DNA from: Sisyra terminalis
Taxonomy: Eukaryota; Arthropoda; Insecta; Neuroptera; Sisyridae
DNA: 64,000 nt
Assembly (NCBI GenBank): GCA_958496175.1
Contig: OY292275.1
Location: 16,430,001 to 16,494,000, forward strand
Reading direction: 5' to 3'
Translations under genes and position numbers: made by a program
Notes under the pieces: generated by a model
Database searches by the model: none
The model's input: the letters and a program-made list of their open reading frames with translations, nothing else
Told to the model about the DNA's origin: nothing
Shown: positions 37,501 through 52,500 of the stretch, one piece after another
Position numbering within the stretch: the stretch's first letter is position 1
How the letters are laid out: every line of letters starts with the position of its first letter

Positions 37501-40500
37501 GCACTTTAAGCTTCTGCCTTCTCAATTTCACTCCAACGCATTTCATACATTTACATTGGATTTTATCTTTGTTTCCCGTTTTTCCTTTGCTTTAACATTA
37601 AATTAAAATCTTGAATAAATTTTTAAACTTTAATCAGAATTTGGTTACAACAAATTCATCCTTCTCTTAAAAATAAGGTCTATTTTTTTTGATATTTAAG
37701 ATTTTCATTAAAATAAACTATTTCTTTAATTTTTTTATTCGAAAAGATGAATAAGATACAAGTTTTAAGTTTGATATTTTTTCAGAAATATGCGTATGAT
37801 AGAGACTAATGAAATTAAGTGAATGCATTAGGGGTAGAAAGCCTCTGATCCTCTAATAAAAGGTTTGTAGTTGACGATATTGTAATACGCAATAGCTTTT
37901 ATATTGTAATAATAAAGCAGAATTATATGAATTAATGTGTACCTACAATAATTTTGTTATGAAATTAAATTCGATATCGTGCTATATGCTAGTATTGAAA
38001 CTTTTGCAGCGCACAGAATTAAGTGAGCTTTTCAATATTAATGAAATCAGAATTTAGAGTGACATGAGTGTCAATGAAATTTGACAAGGAAAAGATACAT
38101 AATATAGTTTAGGTTCAACAAAGATAAAAGATTATATATACGTAAGTGGAAAAAATGGTCAACACACAAGGAAAAATATAACATTTGATTCACTTTTCAT
38201 TTTCTGAATGCTTGATGCACTTTTTGTGTAAGAATACAAATAAATTAAGTATTTTAAGTAATTTTGGAAGAAAAAATTGTAAAAGTACTGTCATAATTAT
38301 TTATTGGAATATTAAAAGAAAAATAAAAGGGAATATAAAAACAAAAACAATGAAAGTTTAATTCAAAAGGTACTAAGATAACGAACGAAAATAATAGTTT
38401 TACTAAGGTAATGAAATTGAAAATCGTTTCACATGAGGTTGGAATATTGGCTAAATTTGGTGCTAGAACCCCTACAAAAAATTAGTTCCCTGTTAGTATA
38501 AGTGCTTACGATCCCATGAACTTTGTTGCTAGCGATTCGCTAGATTCTATTAAACAAGTACATGAAATATTTTTGGCGTAAAATTATATTCAACACTTTC
38601 TTTTTTCAATCATTGCCATCTTAATCATGCATGCCAAAACTTCAGTTACGTGGGAAGCAAATTAGTGTTATTCTAGTTGTGAAACTACTTAAAATAAAAC
38701 GAAACTCACATTTATCATTAGTTTTAGCCAAAAGTTCTTATCGTTATAACGAATTCAGTAAGAGCTTTTGCACATGCGCAAATAGATGTTAGAGCATAAT
38801 ATACTAAACATCTTCATTTCGGTTCTATGCCAGTTGCCCACTAGAAAATTCCCAACAGGAAAATCGCCCACAAAAATTTTCGCACAAATGGTCACACGAA
38901 AGTTACCCACATAGAAATTTATTAGAAATATAGAAATTAACCGACAGAAAAAAATATTTATTATATTTAACTATTACTTGATTAATTGTTATTTTACTAT
39001 TAGTATTATAATGCACTACTAACTTACATGAAATAAAAATATCATGTTTTTATTATCGTAAAATATCGTTTACTAACCATACTAATAATTTTTTTCTCTT
39101 CAAATCACTATGTGAGGATACAGCATTGTGCGTTAAGTTCTGTCTGAGGAATTTTCTAGTTGGCAAGTGTCTGATCATCCTTTATTCCTCAAGTTATCTA
39201 TGAAGTAAATACTCAATTGATATAATCCCAAAAAAATTAATGATGTTTGATAAACAGTACAGTCCCTGGTCATATTTAGACGCACTTAAGATTTGATACA
39301 AAATGTACATATTACACTAAATTAAATTTAATATTGTCTACTTTTTCCATTACAAAAAGTTGTATTGGTTTTTAAGAAATATATTTTCTGGATAAGAGTA
39401 AAACCTTGTTTATTATCCCTATTAGCCTCCTTTAGGATAATAACCTTGATTTGTCAAACCCATTAAAAATATGTGAAAATTGCTGAAGAAAAAAGTAACT
39501 AAAGAGGTGGTCACAACAGAAAAATAGCCCTTAGAAAAAATATTCACGTATGGAACCACCATCCACAAATACAATAGATGGTATTGTCCTACATAGACAG
39601 TATACTGCGCAGAATGGGGACCGTAAATATCTGTAAACAGGCTTTGAATTAAATATTAAACAATTCAGATCGCCATAATTGAGAAGATGTTTAATTAATT
39701 TGATGGTAAAAAAATATTTTTTATTAAATATGATTTTTAGTCATGCTATTTGATAATAAGCGTAATAAATTAAATTTCTACAGGAAAGTTAATCCCAATC
39801 AAAAATATGAACCCAAAATAAAATAGCTCTTACTTCAGGTTTTATACAAAACTATAGTGCGTCTATTAATATGGTCAGGAACTATAACTTCTTCCCTCTT
39901 AATTTGGTTTTTGATTTCCTTATTTACTTGTTCTTTTTAGAAGTAATCTTCGATTTAATTGCAAATTTTTGATTTTTCTTTTATTCTTCTATTCTCAAAC
40001 AACGTAAAGTAATTCGAAATAATCGTCAAACTATTCAATACTGATGCAATATGCTTATTCTTCACAATCAAATCTCAAATATAATAAATTACATCGTACA
40101 TCATATGATTTGCTTTATTGGATACTATAACTAGTACTGACTTATTAGAGAATAATTTTTTTTCTCAGTTAATTTTTACACAAGAAATAATCTAGTCTTA
40201 GTGTATTTGTATTATTATATATTGCAACAAGTGTTTCTAATACCAAAACTTATATAAATTTACAAAAAATAAAATTTATAGGAAAACTTGGAGTCAATGA
40301 ATAGTTTGCAAGAATAAGAAATTTTATGTTTGAGCCACTACTGATTCTACATGGTATAAATGGCTTCAAACTTCAAGTAAAGTGCATGCGCTCTGAGTTT
40401 CGGATATCGCTTTTATTTTTGGAGCTTTTAGCTATATTTTCAAAAACTGTGCATTTGCAAAGTTTCTTTTTATAGCGAAACAACAATTTACCAGTACGAA

Positions 40501-43500
40501 AGCATAACCGGTACTTTTATTAACGATGCTTAAGTCGAGCTTTCGTTGTATGTAAAAGTAAAAAAAATATTGAGGTTTATGTTTCTGACACAATATTCAA
40601 AAGAAAACTATGTAATAAAGAACTTGTTCTAGTTTAAATTAAAGAATTATTTAGTGGCACATTAGATTTGATCTCGACTGTATAAATTTGTGGGAATATT
40701 CTTTTTAAATTTCTAGGCCAGAAAATTACGGTTATTACGATAAATTTCGGTGACTGCTCGAAATACTTACTTAAATAAAAACGCTTGAAAATATTGTTGT
40801 TGTACAACATAATTAGACTCATTCAATTTATATGAATGTTCGAATAAAATTTTTGTGAAAAAATATGAGAACAATTCAAGTGTTTTTTTTTTTTTGATTA
40901 GTTGAAGAAAAAAAAAGACTCAAGGCTCCGTCAGATTGTTGTTGTTTATATAGATTGAATACGAAATTACTTTTTAGGAAGCTTTGTGTGTGGAGATGGA
41001 GGAAGAATGGCGATTAAACGTAATTCAATTTTAAAATAAAGATAAAAATGTATATGTGTATAAACAACATGAATTCAAAGTGGAACAAGAAACTTTTATA
41101 ATATATTTTGTTTGTATATTTACTTAGTTGAAAAATGTAATAACTATGATTTGGAAAAAATATGATACTAAATTCTGTAAAATTTGATATTACGATGTGG
41201 AGTATAAATTATTAGATTATAGACGTTTAATACATATCCGAGATATAATAAAATATTCAAACCATGAAACTTTTACAGAGTGGATATTGAAATCGTACAA
41301 TTATGCTGAAATTTATTATTTCAAAACTAGTGAAAAATAGTATAATGAAAATAATTTTGCTTTTGTAAGAAATGAAGTATAATTCGTAGGGAACGATTGT
41401 CGCGACGCCTTCCACGGCAGATATGTGTTTTATAGACGACATACGACATCATAAAAATACATTTGTGCGGTGATTTGCAAAACTGCTGGAGTGACATCTA
41501 CTTTGCATGATCGTGCAATTCCAAGTGTCATTCTGATAGAATATATGATAATTGTGTTCGCGACGAATGGCAAAACTTTTGCTCCGCCCGTCTGTTTTGC
41601 CCGCTTCTATTTCAGTTTTCCTCGTCTCGTCGTCTATTTATCGAATGACATTAACTGCAGCATTCAAAGATTGACCGTTTCGTAGATTGTTTACAAAACT
41701 TAAATAGATCCTGTCGCTGTTTTCTTTGCAGATCCAAGTGAGATATACAGGAACTGAACATCGCAAATAAAACTATTAACGTTCCTCTGCATTTTATTAT
41801 CATATTTATTGGTAACATATTGTCATCTTGATTCCCATCCACCATACTCACTTGATGAAAATCTAACTCATCACGAAACTTTTCCTACAAAACAATTTCC
41901 GCGCCACAATCAAAAAAAAATCGCACTATCCAAACTATTTTTGATAAACGGTTTCAACAAAGAAATTCACCGTGGTATAAATATGTCAATTTTTCAGCTT
42001 GGAAATATTCGTTCGTGTCGTTCAGTGGCGTTAACTGAATCATTACTTAGCGAGACATACCTACAAGACACGATAAATACACGATACGCAAATTTCCCGG
42101 TTCTAATCTCGGCAACGAATAAATATGATCTTGTTAAGTGACTTATGTACATCGGGTCATAGCTAAACCAGTTTTGCGTTCGAATATATCAAGAAGCATT
42201 TTGGAGTCGAAGAAAAAAACAATCATCGAACAGTTCACCACCACCTGAGAATGTCATGAAGGTAATGTTTTGCAATTAAAACCTATTTATGAGTACAGGT
42301 ATATTAATCTCCCTTATGGATAATATGTAAATTACAAACATCAAGTTATTCGATCCTCAACTTTAATCAAAGATTTAAGTAAAAAAATAAATAAATGTTT
42401 ATTTGAACTTCTCATGCAGCACAGGTGGACACTCATCTAATTTCTTTTCCTAGTTGCAGGGTTAAGGTTAATAAAATTTTATTCATTTCTTGATTTTTGT
42501 GATTAAAATAAATTGTGCTGAAGCAAAATATGTTTTCGTTTCATTTAACACTATAAATAATATATTTTAAATATTTATTTGTATTCGCAATTACAACCAA
42601 ATTACTTTGTTACACTAAATGAATCTAAAGTGAAACTAAAATTAATAACAATATTTTTTTGACTAAGTTAAAAACCACAGAAAACTAACTTTAAAACTTT
42701 TTTTTTCAAGTAATATGCGGTGGAACCTTATTATTTTGAATTGTATGGAAAGCAGTATTAAATTCGAGTTGGGAAAATGAAAGCTTTGGCTAGATAAAAT
42801 ATTTTTGATACAAAATAATAAAAAAAAAACGAAATTTGCGTTGGGTCCATTCGAGTTATAAGGATCAACTGTATATTTTTTTTTATTAGGTTGATTTTTT
42901 CAAGAGAAGGTTAGTCGAGCTACATTACTGCAACCACAGAGCTTTCTGTGCCTCCTGGGCCCTACATTACCTAATTAAGACCAAGTAGCTGGGCGAACCA
43001 CAGTACTCGTCGCACTAGGTGCTTTTTGGCTATTTTGGTTACAGAGCTTGAATCTCTAGTTTCTCATGTCTCTATTTATTCAGAGCACCGCATTCCCGAA
43101 GAACATGAGGAGTGATTTTATCCTCAGCCTAACATAATCTGAATTTTGGATTTAGATACCCACGTGTAATCCCATTGTATGCAGAAGCTTCTTCATTTCG
43201 CAGTGGCCGGTTATTAGGCCTGTTACCACTCTTGTAAGACCATTGCTTTCTTGTAAGACCATCTATTTCAGCAGTTAGTTTCCGTGATGGTTTACCCATC
43301 ATCTTTTTACTGTGCTTTTCCTGGAGATATTCTTCCATATTGTGCAATGATTTTTATAAATCCATTTTTTGATGGTATTTTCCACTGCCGATTTTGTAAC
43401 GCCAAGTACAGTTGTGGGCCCGTGAATTATGTTTAGGATCGTTTCCGGGTTCCATTTCAGACTGTCAGCCCTTTTATTGCCGTTCATGTTCTTCTTTTAG

Positions 43501-46500
43501 TCTCACAGATGTTACCACAAATTCCGTTTAAAAATCAATTGAAAAACTTAAATATTCAGGAACAATTGTTTTTGTACAGCTTATAAACATAGTAATGAAG
43601 TACACAGAACAGTAAAAGAAAAATTTATTTAAAGATATTCTACGAAAAATTTATTCATATATAAATTTTGATAAGGCTGTGACTTAAAATTGAGCAGTAT
43701 TTAGATTAACTTCAATTTCAATAAAAAAGAAGTCTAAAAATAAATTTGGTTCGAAAGCTTCTGGTATAGTTAACATGTGATTATCAAAGTAGAATATTGA
43801 GAAAAAACTCTCTAAATATGTCTTGATACTTTAAAGCTTAATGAATTTTAAATTAAATGAATTTTTTAGTAATTTTATATCAGCAATAGCGGACATGTTA
43901 TTTCTAATAAATACTTAGTGATTGAAACAGAAAGAACTGAAACATAATTTGACTGGTTTTTGAAAAATTCAAGAGTTCAAGAAACTGTCCTATAATGTGG
44001 GGATTTTACATTTGCAATTAATTTCCGAAAAATCTTTAAATGAATCAGAGGAAAAGGTCAAATAATTGAAATTTTTGATTTTTTGTTTTATTTTTTTTCG
44101 AAGAGATTTTGATAACAATCTTATGGTGTGAATTAAACTATTTCCAGAGAACCTGATTTTCTTTGAAAAAAAAAATTATGGAAATAATGTTCTTTTCCCT
44201 ATAATGTTTCACTTAACCTATAGACTGGTTTTGTGATATACTTGACAATATAATTTTTATATATTTCAAAAAGCTGTAATTTTTGAAAACCATAGATTAA
44301 GTGTAGATTAAGATTAAGTGTAGAACCATAGATTAAGAATTACCAATTTATAGTTAGATACAGTTCTTTTTTGAATCCAACGTATTTAAATAGTGTTATT
44401 CAAAAATTGTTAATTTTTGAAAGTCAGTAACTTTACAATTTCAAAAACAAATTAAAAACAAAGTGCTCTTAAATTTGTTTAAAACTTCCTTTTCATATTA
44501 TTTCAAAGATAATGGATCAAATCCTAAAAGCTTAATTGCAAATTTAGTTCTGCCATTCAGAGAACGCATACTTCCTACATGAATCTTCATTTTTTATTTT
44601 TCACGTGCATTTGATTTTGTAACACTAAAAGTTTTATGTTATTGAGTTATTTATTTTTTATTTTTGCCACTTAAACAATAAAAGACATTGTCTGTGACGA
44701 AACGCAGGAACATTCACTTAAAAAAAATAGGCAAAACTTATCCAATTATCTCTAAAGTGAAATATTCCCTTACTTCCCAACCAAATACACTTATTCAAAT
44801 GTTGTTCAGAAAATTTAATATTCTTTGCTATTTTCACATTTCCCATAACACTAAAGATAATAAATGCAGCAATATAGATAGAATTGTCGCGAAACTCATA
44901 ATTACAGTAAATCACATTAGCCAACAACATGCATAAATAGCTCAGAGTAGGATGTAATATGGCCGCAATAAACATATGATAATAAATCTGAAGCTTATTT
45001 CATTTCCGTAAAGTAAATGTTATGCATCTTCATACCAAATGTGTGTTGATGTATGGAGAAATAAAGAAAATCTATGTCTATAAATTATGATATATCACTA
45101 TTTTGTTCTTGTGTGCAAATATAATGACGCTTTCACGTACTTATTTATAATGCCGATCAAAGTGTTTGACTCTATTTTCTGATTTGGAATGAAAAATACA
45201 AACAAGATAATGGCAATTCACTTGATGTTGCGTTGATTTAAATAATAGGCACGCAATATATTATGCTGTTTGTATTTTAAGTCTGCTTGAAATATCACAT
45301 TGTTCACACTAGGTTGGACTGCAAAACATAATATGCTTGACACTTCCCTATGGGATTATATACCTACATAGATATAACGACTTATTTAAGACGCTTTTTT
45401 CTTTATATTTACAGTTATTGTTCTATCAAATAATTTTAATCATTCTTCAAAAAGAAAATGTGCATTCAAAAATTCAATTTTCCACAACATCCCTATTTGT
45501 TTCCCAACCAGCTAATTATTCCATAAAATAAGACAATAAACACCACTGCTTTTTCATTATAAATAGTTCCAATAAAACAACGAAATCAAATAAAATTCTA
45601 TGTTTTCGAGGTATACTAGGAGTTTTATTGGTACATCTTCTTCAAATACAGCCATGTTATAAGGGTTAATCCTAAAATTGTTGGTCATTAACTTTGGAGT
45701 ACAGCAAAATGTATTTCTAATCTTATTTCCTTTAGTTCACGTATTGAGAGCTTTATTTTAATTAGTAAGTACTTATACCAATATTATAAAAACAATTTCG
45801 ATAGAAACTGTTCAAATATTTAACTAAAATAGCAGAAAAATACACAAAATACAGGGTTAAGTGTTTTCAAGCTCATAATAAATAATAAATAAAGGGGCAT
45901 TGATAATGTTTCAATAAATTACCTTTTGATTTATATATTTATCATGCAAACTAGTAGACTGTATTATTTGTCTACTCTTTAGTAAGATATTATTAATATT
46001 CCTTTACAATTGAATACAACGCTAAAGTCATTTATTCTATCTAAATCGGGGGTCATAGGAAGGCTAGATCATTGCATAGACAAACGAGTTTAGGATCTAG
46101 TTTCTGAAGGGCATAGGTGAACCACTATTTGAAAAAAATATAATATATTTGTTATTTTTCTTATAAATAACAGTTTATAAACTTCTAGAACAACTAAAAC
46201 TATTAATTGCTGCATATTACATATATTTCAAGTATAAGAATTAAAGGCTTATTGAAGTCCTTCATATTACATGGTATGTTATTATTATTAGTTTTTAATA
46301 TTTGTGTGCTATATTCCTTGTGATATAGGAAATGGTTTGGCAAAAGAAAAATATCAAGGGTCCCAAAAGTAGTTAATTTGATCCAGGGTTTTAATATTAC
46401 AATCGAATATATGATAAAACAGAACAACATTTTTTTATAGTTTTATATTTGCCCGAGATTTGAAACAAAAAACTTGCGAACTTTGAATTGTAAAGAGGCG

Positions 46501-49500
46501 GTGTTTTGTTTTATTATGTTCTGTTTTGTCTGTCTTCAACCAAACCAGAGCCTATGGTATTTCACTACCATAAAAATAAAGATTAAGAGTTTAGGCGTAG
46601 TTAGCAAAGAGTATTAGTGGATATGGAACCAAGCTTTAGAGTTGTTTTGATAGAAACCATTACTTAAATATAATGTACTTTAACCAATCTAACCTATTCA
46701 ATGATTGGTTATTTTCCAAATTCATAAACTCTCTTTGCTCAAAAATGCTAAAAAATTTTTGTAATGACTACTATATAAGCTACTGATGTCTCCTGATAGG
46801 TTGATAGTTTAGTGCATAAATTTTTATTTTGTTTTTCTCATTATATAAGATAGTATAAATGATTTTGTACAATGATTTGTACAAATGATTTGCTAAAATG
46901 AATCAAAGATCGCAAAAAAATGCTACTGAAAGTTTAAAATAATTATGACCTGAGAAAGTATAAAAATCAAATAAATGTTTGCTATTCAATTTACATCAAT
47001 TACTACTTAAATATAAAATTTCGGAAGAAATCCACTCTCAAACGTAATATTAATAGGTTATTAACGTACAATTACTGCTATGGAAGATTTTAAATTATTT
47101 AACTTCTTAAGAGTTAAATTAAATCAAATTAAGGACCTGTATTTCTAAATCAAAATTGAGACATTTATCTTATAAATAAAATGTTATCCGATGGATAAAA
47201 AAGTACGTATTTTCACCTGAGAATAGTGATATGATTGAAGAATTTATCAAACAATTAAATTTTTATTTCTTAAATAGCTATTTAGTTAAGGGGGTTACTA
47301 ATTCATGAGTGGAAATAACGGTCCTAACTGAAATAAACTGCTATTATTAGTTTTACCACAAATTGAATAAATCGCATGAGTTTAATAACAACAGGAAGGA
47401 TTCTTTCATAGATCTGAACAGAATAGCTTGAAAGCTCTTTATGGGACTATGCATAAGTCAATCAAAAAGTTTGTAAAAGAGTTCTTTTTTCCTTATTTAC
47501 TGATAGCAAGATCTATACCAGTGTTTGATATCCTTTTATGTGAGCCGCACTCCTTTGAATCTGAAAATAGGTCTCCACACCCCATTGAAAATGTGTTAGG
47601 TTTTTAGCTTAGAAAAGTACATTTTTTTGCGAAATTTATTATAAAAAAAATATAATTTATGTTGTTTAATTCATGAGTAGAAATACTGGATCTAATTAAA
47701 ATAAACTGTAGTTATTAGTTCCACTACAAATTGAATAAATCATATGAGCTTAATAACAACGGGAAGGATTTTTTCATAGATCTAAACAGAATAGAGCTTG
47801 AAAGCTCTCCATGGGACTATGCAAAATGTAAAAATCAAAAACTTTATGGAGTTGCTTTGCAAAAAAGTTATTGTAGTTATTTTTTTCCTTATTTTAAGCT
47901 CTCCTGGTGGTATGATCTACACCAGTGTTTCTTAATCTCTTAAGTGAACCACACCCCTTTGGTTTGTAGCTTTAAAAAATACATTTTGGGCGAAATATAT
48001 TACCCAAAATTTCTTAATTTATATAATTAGGCGCTTCTCCCCTGCATCCTAGAATAATTTCTCGCACCCCAGGTTCAGAAACACTGATCTATACCAATGT
48101 TAGACTTAAGCAGTAGGTAACCGTATTATTAAGCGGGCCAGTGTGTATTAAATAGGATTCTTCAAATAATAAGACAAAAACAATAAAGGATCAAAATTAG
48201 TTCCGGTTCTAAATTTTGGAAAAAATTAAGCATTTTGTTAATTTCAAGGCAGTATACAAAAAAAGAAGTATACCTAAAATGTTTTGAATGCTATTTTAGA
48301 TCACTAATTATTGTTTATACTCATAATCAAATACAATCTGTAGTCTAAGAAAAATTAATTAAAATTAAATTAAATTAAGTAATTAAAATTAAACCCCCGT
48401 GGAAAAAAAATCTGTTACCAATCGACAAATTTTGAATAGATTTAGTGAAATCAAAAAACAAACCTAAAATTTAGAAAGTAAAAATACAAAGCGTATAAAT
48501 GAATTTCATTGTATGATAAAAATGTCAAGAGTAAAAGAATTTAATAAGAATATATCAAAATGAAACCGTCATTTAATTTGGTCAAAACTCGTTTTTTAAT
48601 TAGTCTATCTCATCTACATTGTCTACCGTGGCATGATTTATTTGGAAAAGAAAGTACTTAAATTTAACGATGATTAAAAAAAATGCTGCCATGAATAGGA
48701 AAAAAATGGAAACGAGGATTCTGAAAGAAAAAATAAATCTGAAATATGACATCTAACTCTGCATAGATAAAGAAAACGAAAAATAGTAAGGTCGTAATTT
48801 ACGGGTATGATATGTTTCAGATTAAAACATTTATAAGAATAGTCAACGAGGATGCTAGATGGTGGTAAAGCGGTTAAAGAAACGCAATCTCTCTATCTAA
48901 CAATGGTAGATATCGAGACAAACGGATTCGTCAAGGTAAAAATGAAATGGATGATATAGATGGAAGAATTCTTGTGCACCCATCAGGAATAAGTTTGTAA
49001 TTTAGGGGTCGGGTTCGAAGTCGCTGGTTACTTGTACAGAGGAGCTGCTCATGGTGAATGATTGGGCGGGCTTTCTGCCTCACCGCAGCGTATAAATCTG
49101 TCACACCGATATTGTATTCCACGGGATTTATGTGAAAATCATCTTTTCGTGTTGTAATCATCAATCGTGCTAAGTCAAGTATGCCAAACCTGATTCTGAC
49201 TACTTTACGATGAACGAATGCGGTGTTAATGTACAGTCTTCACCATTGAATTGGTGCCACCTCATTTTATTATTTACCATTGTTGAATGCCAGAAACCTT
49301 GCTATCTACATAATCGATTTTTATCACCAACAAGAAAAAATTAATTTCAACCTCTTAAAGACATTCAAGATTTAGAGATCAACATTTATAATCCGGTTAA
49401 ATCGTCGCTGTAATCTGGGTTTCTGTGGTTCTCAACTTCTTAACATCCCTAAACCCTGTCGGTGGAAAGACTTTACACCGTAATTACTAGTAGTGATCCA

Positions 49501-52500
49501 TTGTTCATACAATATAGTCTTTAACTTAACACTTATATCCAATTAAAGATCAAAAACTACATAAGAAATTAGTTTTCAGATTTTATTTTTTAAGAGACAC
49601 CATAAAGTCCCCAAAAGTCCCAGTTTACTTTCTGTTCCAAAAGTACCCAAGTCTCATTTAATGTTTATACACATTGTTCTATAATTTGCGGAGGTCCTCT
49701 TCCTATAACAGATAAAGAAATATATAATACCATTTACAATTACCCATGAAAATTACATTGACAAAGTGGATTTGGAACTATTGGTCATAGAGACGTTCGA
49801 TTTGAGATTTTACGAGTAGTTTTCCTTCCCTCCATTCCTTTTAAGAAATGCTAATGCAATAGTTCTTTGGAATAAAATTAACTTTGAAAAATTAAAGTAT
49901 TAAGAGTATTTGTATCGAAAAGAAAATTGAAAACAAACAATGCTGTAAAGTGTAAACGAATGACAAATTTCAAATTTGTACGTTTCAATCATTTTTCAAT
50001 GAGCTACAGGTGTTCCAAAATAGAGTCTTGAGGATTATCACCAAAGCTCCATGGTATGTGAGAAACAACCAAATCCATCATGAAATGAGCGTCCCATACT
50101 TAAAAGACTTCCTAACCGCACTCACAAGGAACTTCCTTAACGGCCTAGAAAATTGTCCTAGTGCAGTAGAACTAGGCTTGGGAGAAACCATAAAACATAG
50201 AAGGCTGAAGCGGAAACTACCACAAGAGCTCCAAGAAGTAGTAGATGTTTGACCACAAGATCAAAAACCAAACAACAAATACAAAATACAAAAGACAGAG
50301 GAATGAAGTTCGACTCCTCCAGCTACTGAAACGCCGCTAAAGACCAATTGCCCGACATCACCACCATGATATAGCGACACACCGCTGAACTGGTGCAAAA
50401 TACACAAAAGTCCACAAAAAAAATCATTTTTCCTGAATATTTAATATAAATGTTGTGTATTGTAACACACGGGGAAAATATTAATTTCTTCAATCAACGA
50501 ATAAAGTGACTTTGTTCAGTCACGTGTTTAACATTTTATTATAAGATAAAAACAAATCGACAACCTTTCATACTATATAAATAAGTTATGATATTATTTA
50601 TAAGTTTTGCTACTGAAATTATTAATCCCATAATACCTCACAGCAGTATTTCCTAACCATTTTTGTATATACCGTGCTCATCTAATGGGTAGTATAGATC
50701 TTCCTTTGCACTACAATGAAAAATAAAAATTAAACTTTTACTTTTCTAAATAAAATTATAAATCAAAATGAAGTTTGAAGAAAGTTTTTCAAAGAAACCT
50801 AATTCTTTAAAATAAGCCCGTCTATGGAAGCTCCAGATTAGTACTCAAGGCTTCACCTCATTAATAACGTAGTTAGGATAAAGGAAATATTTATTTTAAT
50901 TTTTCGAGTAGAAATTTTTTTATTGAAGTTGTACTTCTTTATCGGCGTTATGAAAAAAATTAGACTGACTTTTTAGTAAAATATGTCTTTACTACAGTAG
51001 GAAGTTGCTCGCAAGCGATAAGGGAGAAACTCTAACCGGGAGAAATTTGGCTGATTTTTGGGAGCGATTTGCATAGTACTAAAATAACTACTAAAATACT
51101 CTTTTAAGTCGATCGAGTCGATCTTAGCACTCGCATATGCTTTTCATTTGTCAGTAAGAGGAACGAACGGGACTCGATCATCCCGAACAATCCTGAACCA
51201 GATACGAATTTTAAATATTACAGCAGGCTAAAAGCCACGGTCACTTGTATTTTTTACAAACATAGACATCGTCGAACTACATATTTTCAAATTTTACAGT
51301 CTAAACAATATCCATATTAATACACTACTAGTAATTTCCTGTGAAATATTCACTGCTCAATAGTGACATAACTGACAACGGTAAAAATTGACAATTGATT
51401 GAATGAAATTAAAATGACTGTTGAAATCTTAGCAACAATTGCTCAGGTAAAATTTGAGACAATGATTGTATTTCACTTATAAATATGGGTTTACAACATT
51501 TTTTCTCTGCCTTTGCCAACATACGATATATGCACACTACATGCATATCAAATACGTTTGGCATTTATTATTATTATGAAAATTAAAATGAATTTAAAGG
51601 AAAAATAATTTTTCAACTTCATCTGATCAAAATCATTTGATCGAGTATGTTGCATTATATTTGCCTATATTTGAATTAAAAATCAGTTTCATTACATGGA
51701 TAAAAATAGTAAATTTTATACAATTATTATTGTATTAATTCAATTTTTAGAACGATGCTATTTAGGACTGTTTATGCATATTTATAAATTATATTTTATA
51801 GCGACAGTCTACTTCTATATGGTAAATGTTTTTGATAAGTATTTTTCGAACATGTGACCCAAGTACACTCACCGTTTTTACGATGTAAAAACGTTGATTA
51901 TCCAATTAAAAAAAACGATTAGTTTGATGTAATTCTTTCCATTAAAACTTATTTCAACAGTGGACATTTCTTCATTCCAATTAATCAAGTCTTCAATTTC
52001 AACATTTGATCACTTCATCTTATTTATAACTTGAACAGTTTTATGTTGTATAATTATTCTAATTGAAGTAAATCGTTAAAGCTAATTAATTTGATGACGA
52101 TTTAAAGTAATTTTTAAAATTGTGGTTAATTTTGGGAATTTCATTTTTCCTAATTGATTTTTTACAATCGACTATTTTTTTAATTATTTATTCATCAGAT
52201 TTTTGTAAAGTTAAATTATAATGTTAAAGGCTAGAACAGGAAATATTCTTCATGTTGTTAATCAAATGTATGAGTAAGAAAGATTTAAAGGCTACTCGTA
52301 TAAGCAGTTATACTACAACATCAATGATTGATTCAATCGATTATAGATTCATAAAAGTAGTTGCGATAGAAAAAAAAAAAACTATTCAGGTAGGTAGAAA
52401 TTGATATCGGAAAAAAGAGGGTAAAGAAGGAAATTTTTAGGTCTGGCATAGTGGAAACCGTGGGTACTTTCTAGACATTAACTATATATCACATCGAAGC

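Noticed and set aside
38831..39169. hAT assignment of the 339-bp MITE
   Set aside because: The flanking 8-mers (ttctatgc and tctgatca) do not match, so no target duplication supports hAT.
41809..42141. 110-codon frame
   Set aside because: Starts without ATG, no recognisable motif; kept only as an intronic note.
44690..44708. TGACGAAACGCAGG as a hammerhead-like core
   Set aside because: No CTGATGA-like box at the right distance and no stem.
49009..49024. B-box-like GGGTTCGAAGTC as a SINE or tRNA
   Set aside because: No A box at tRNA spacing and no cloverleaf pairing.
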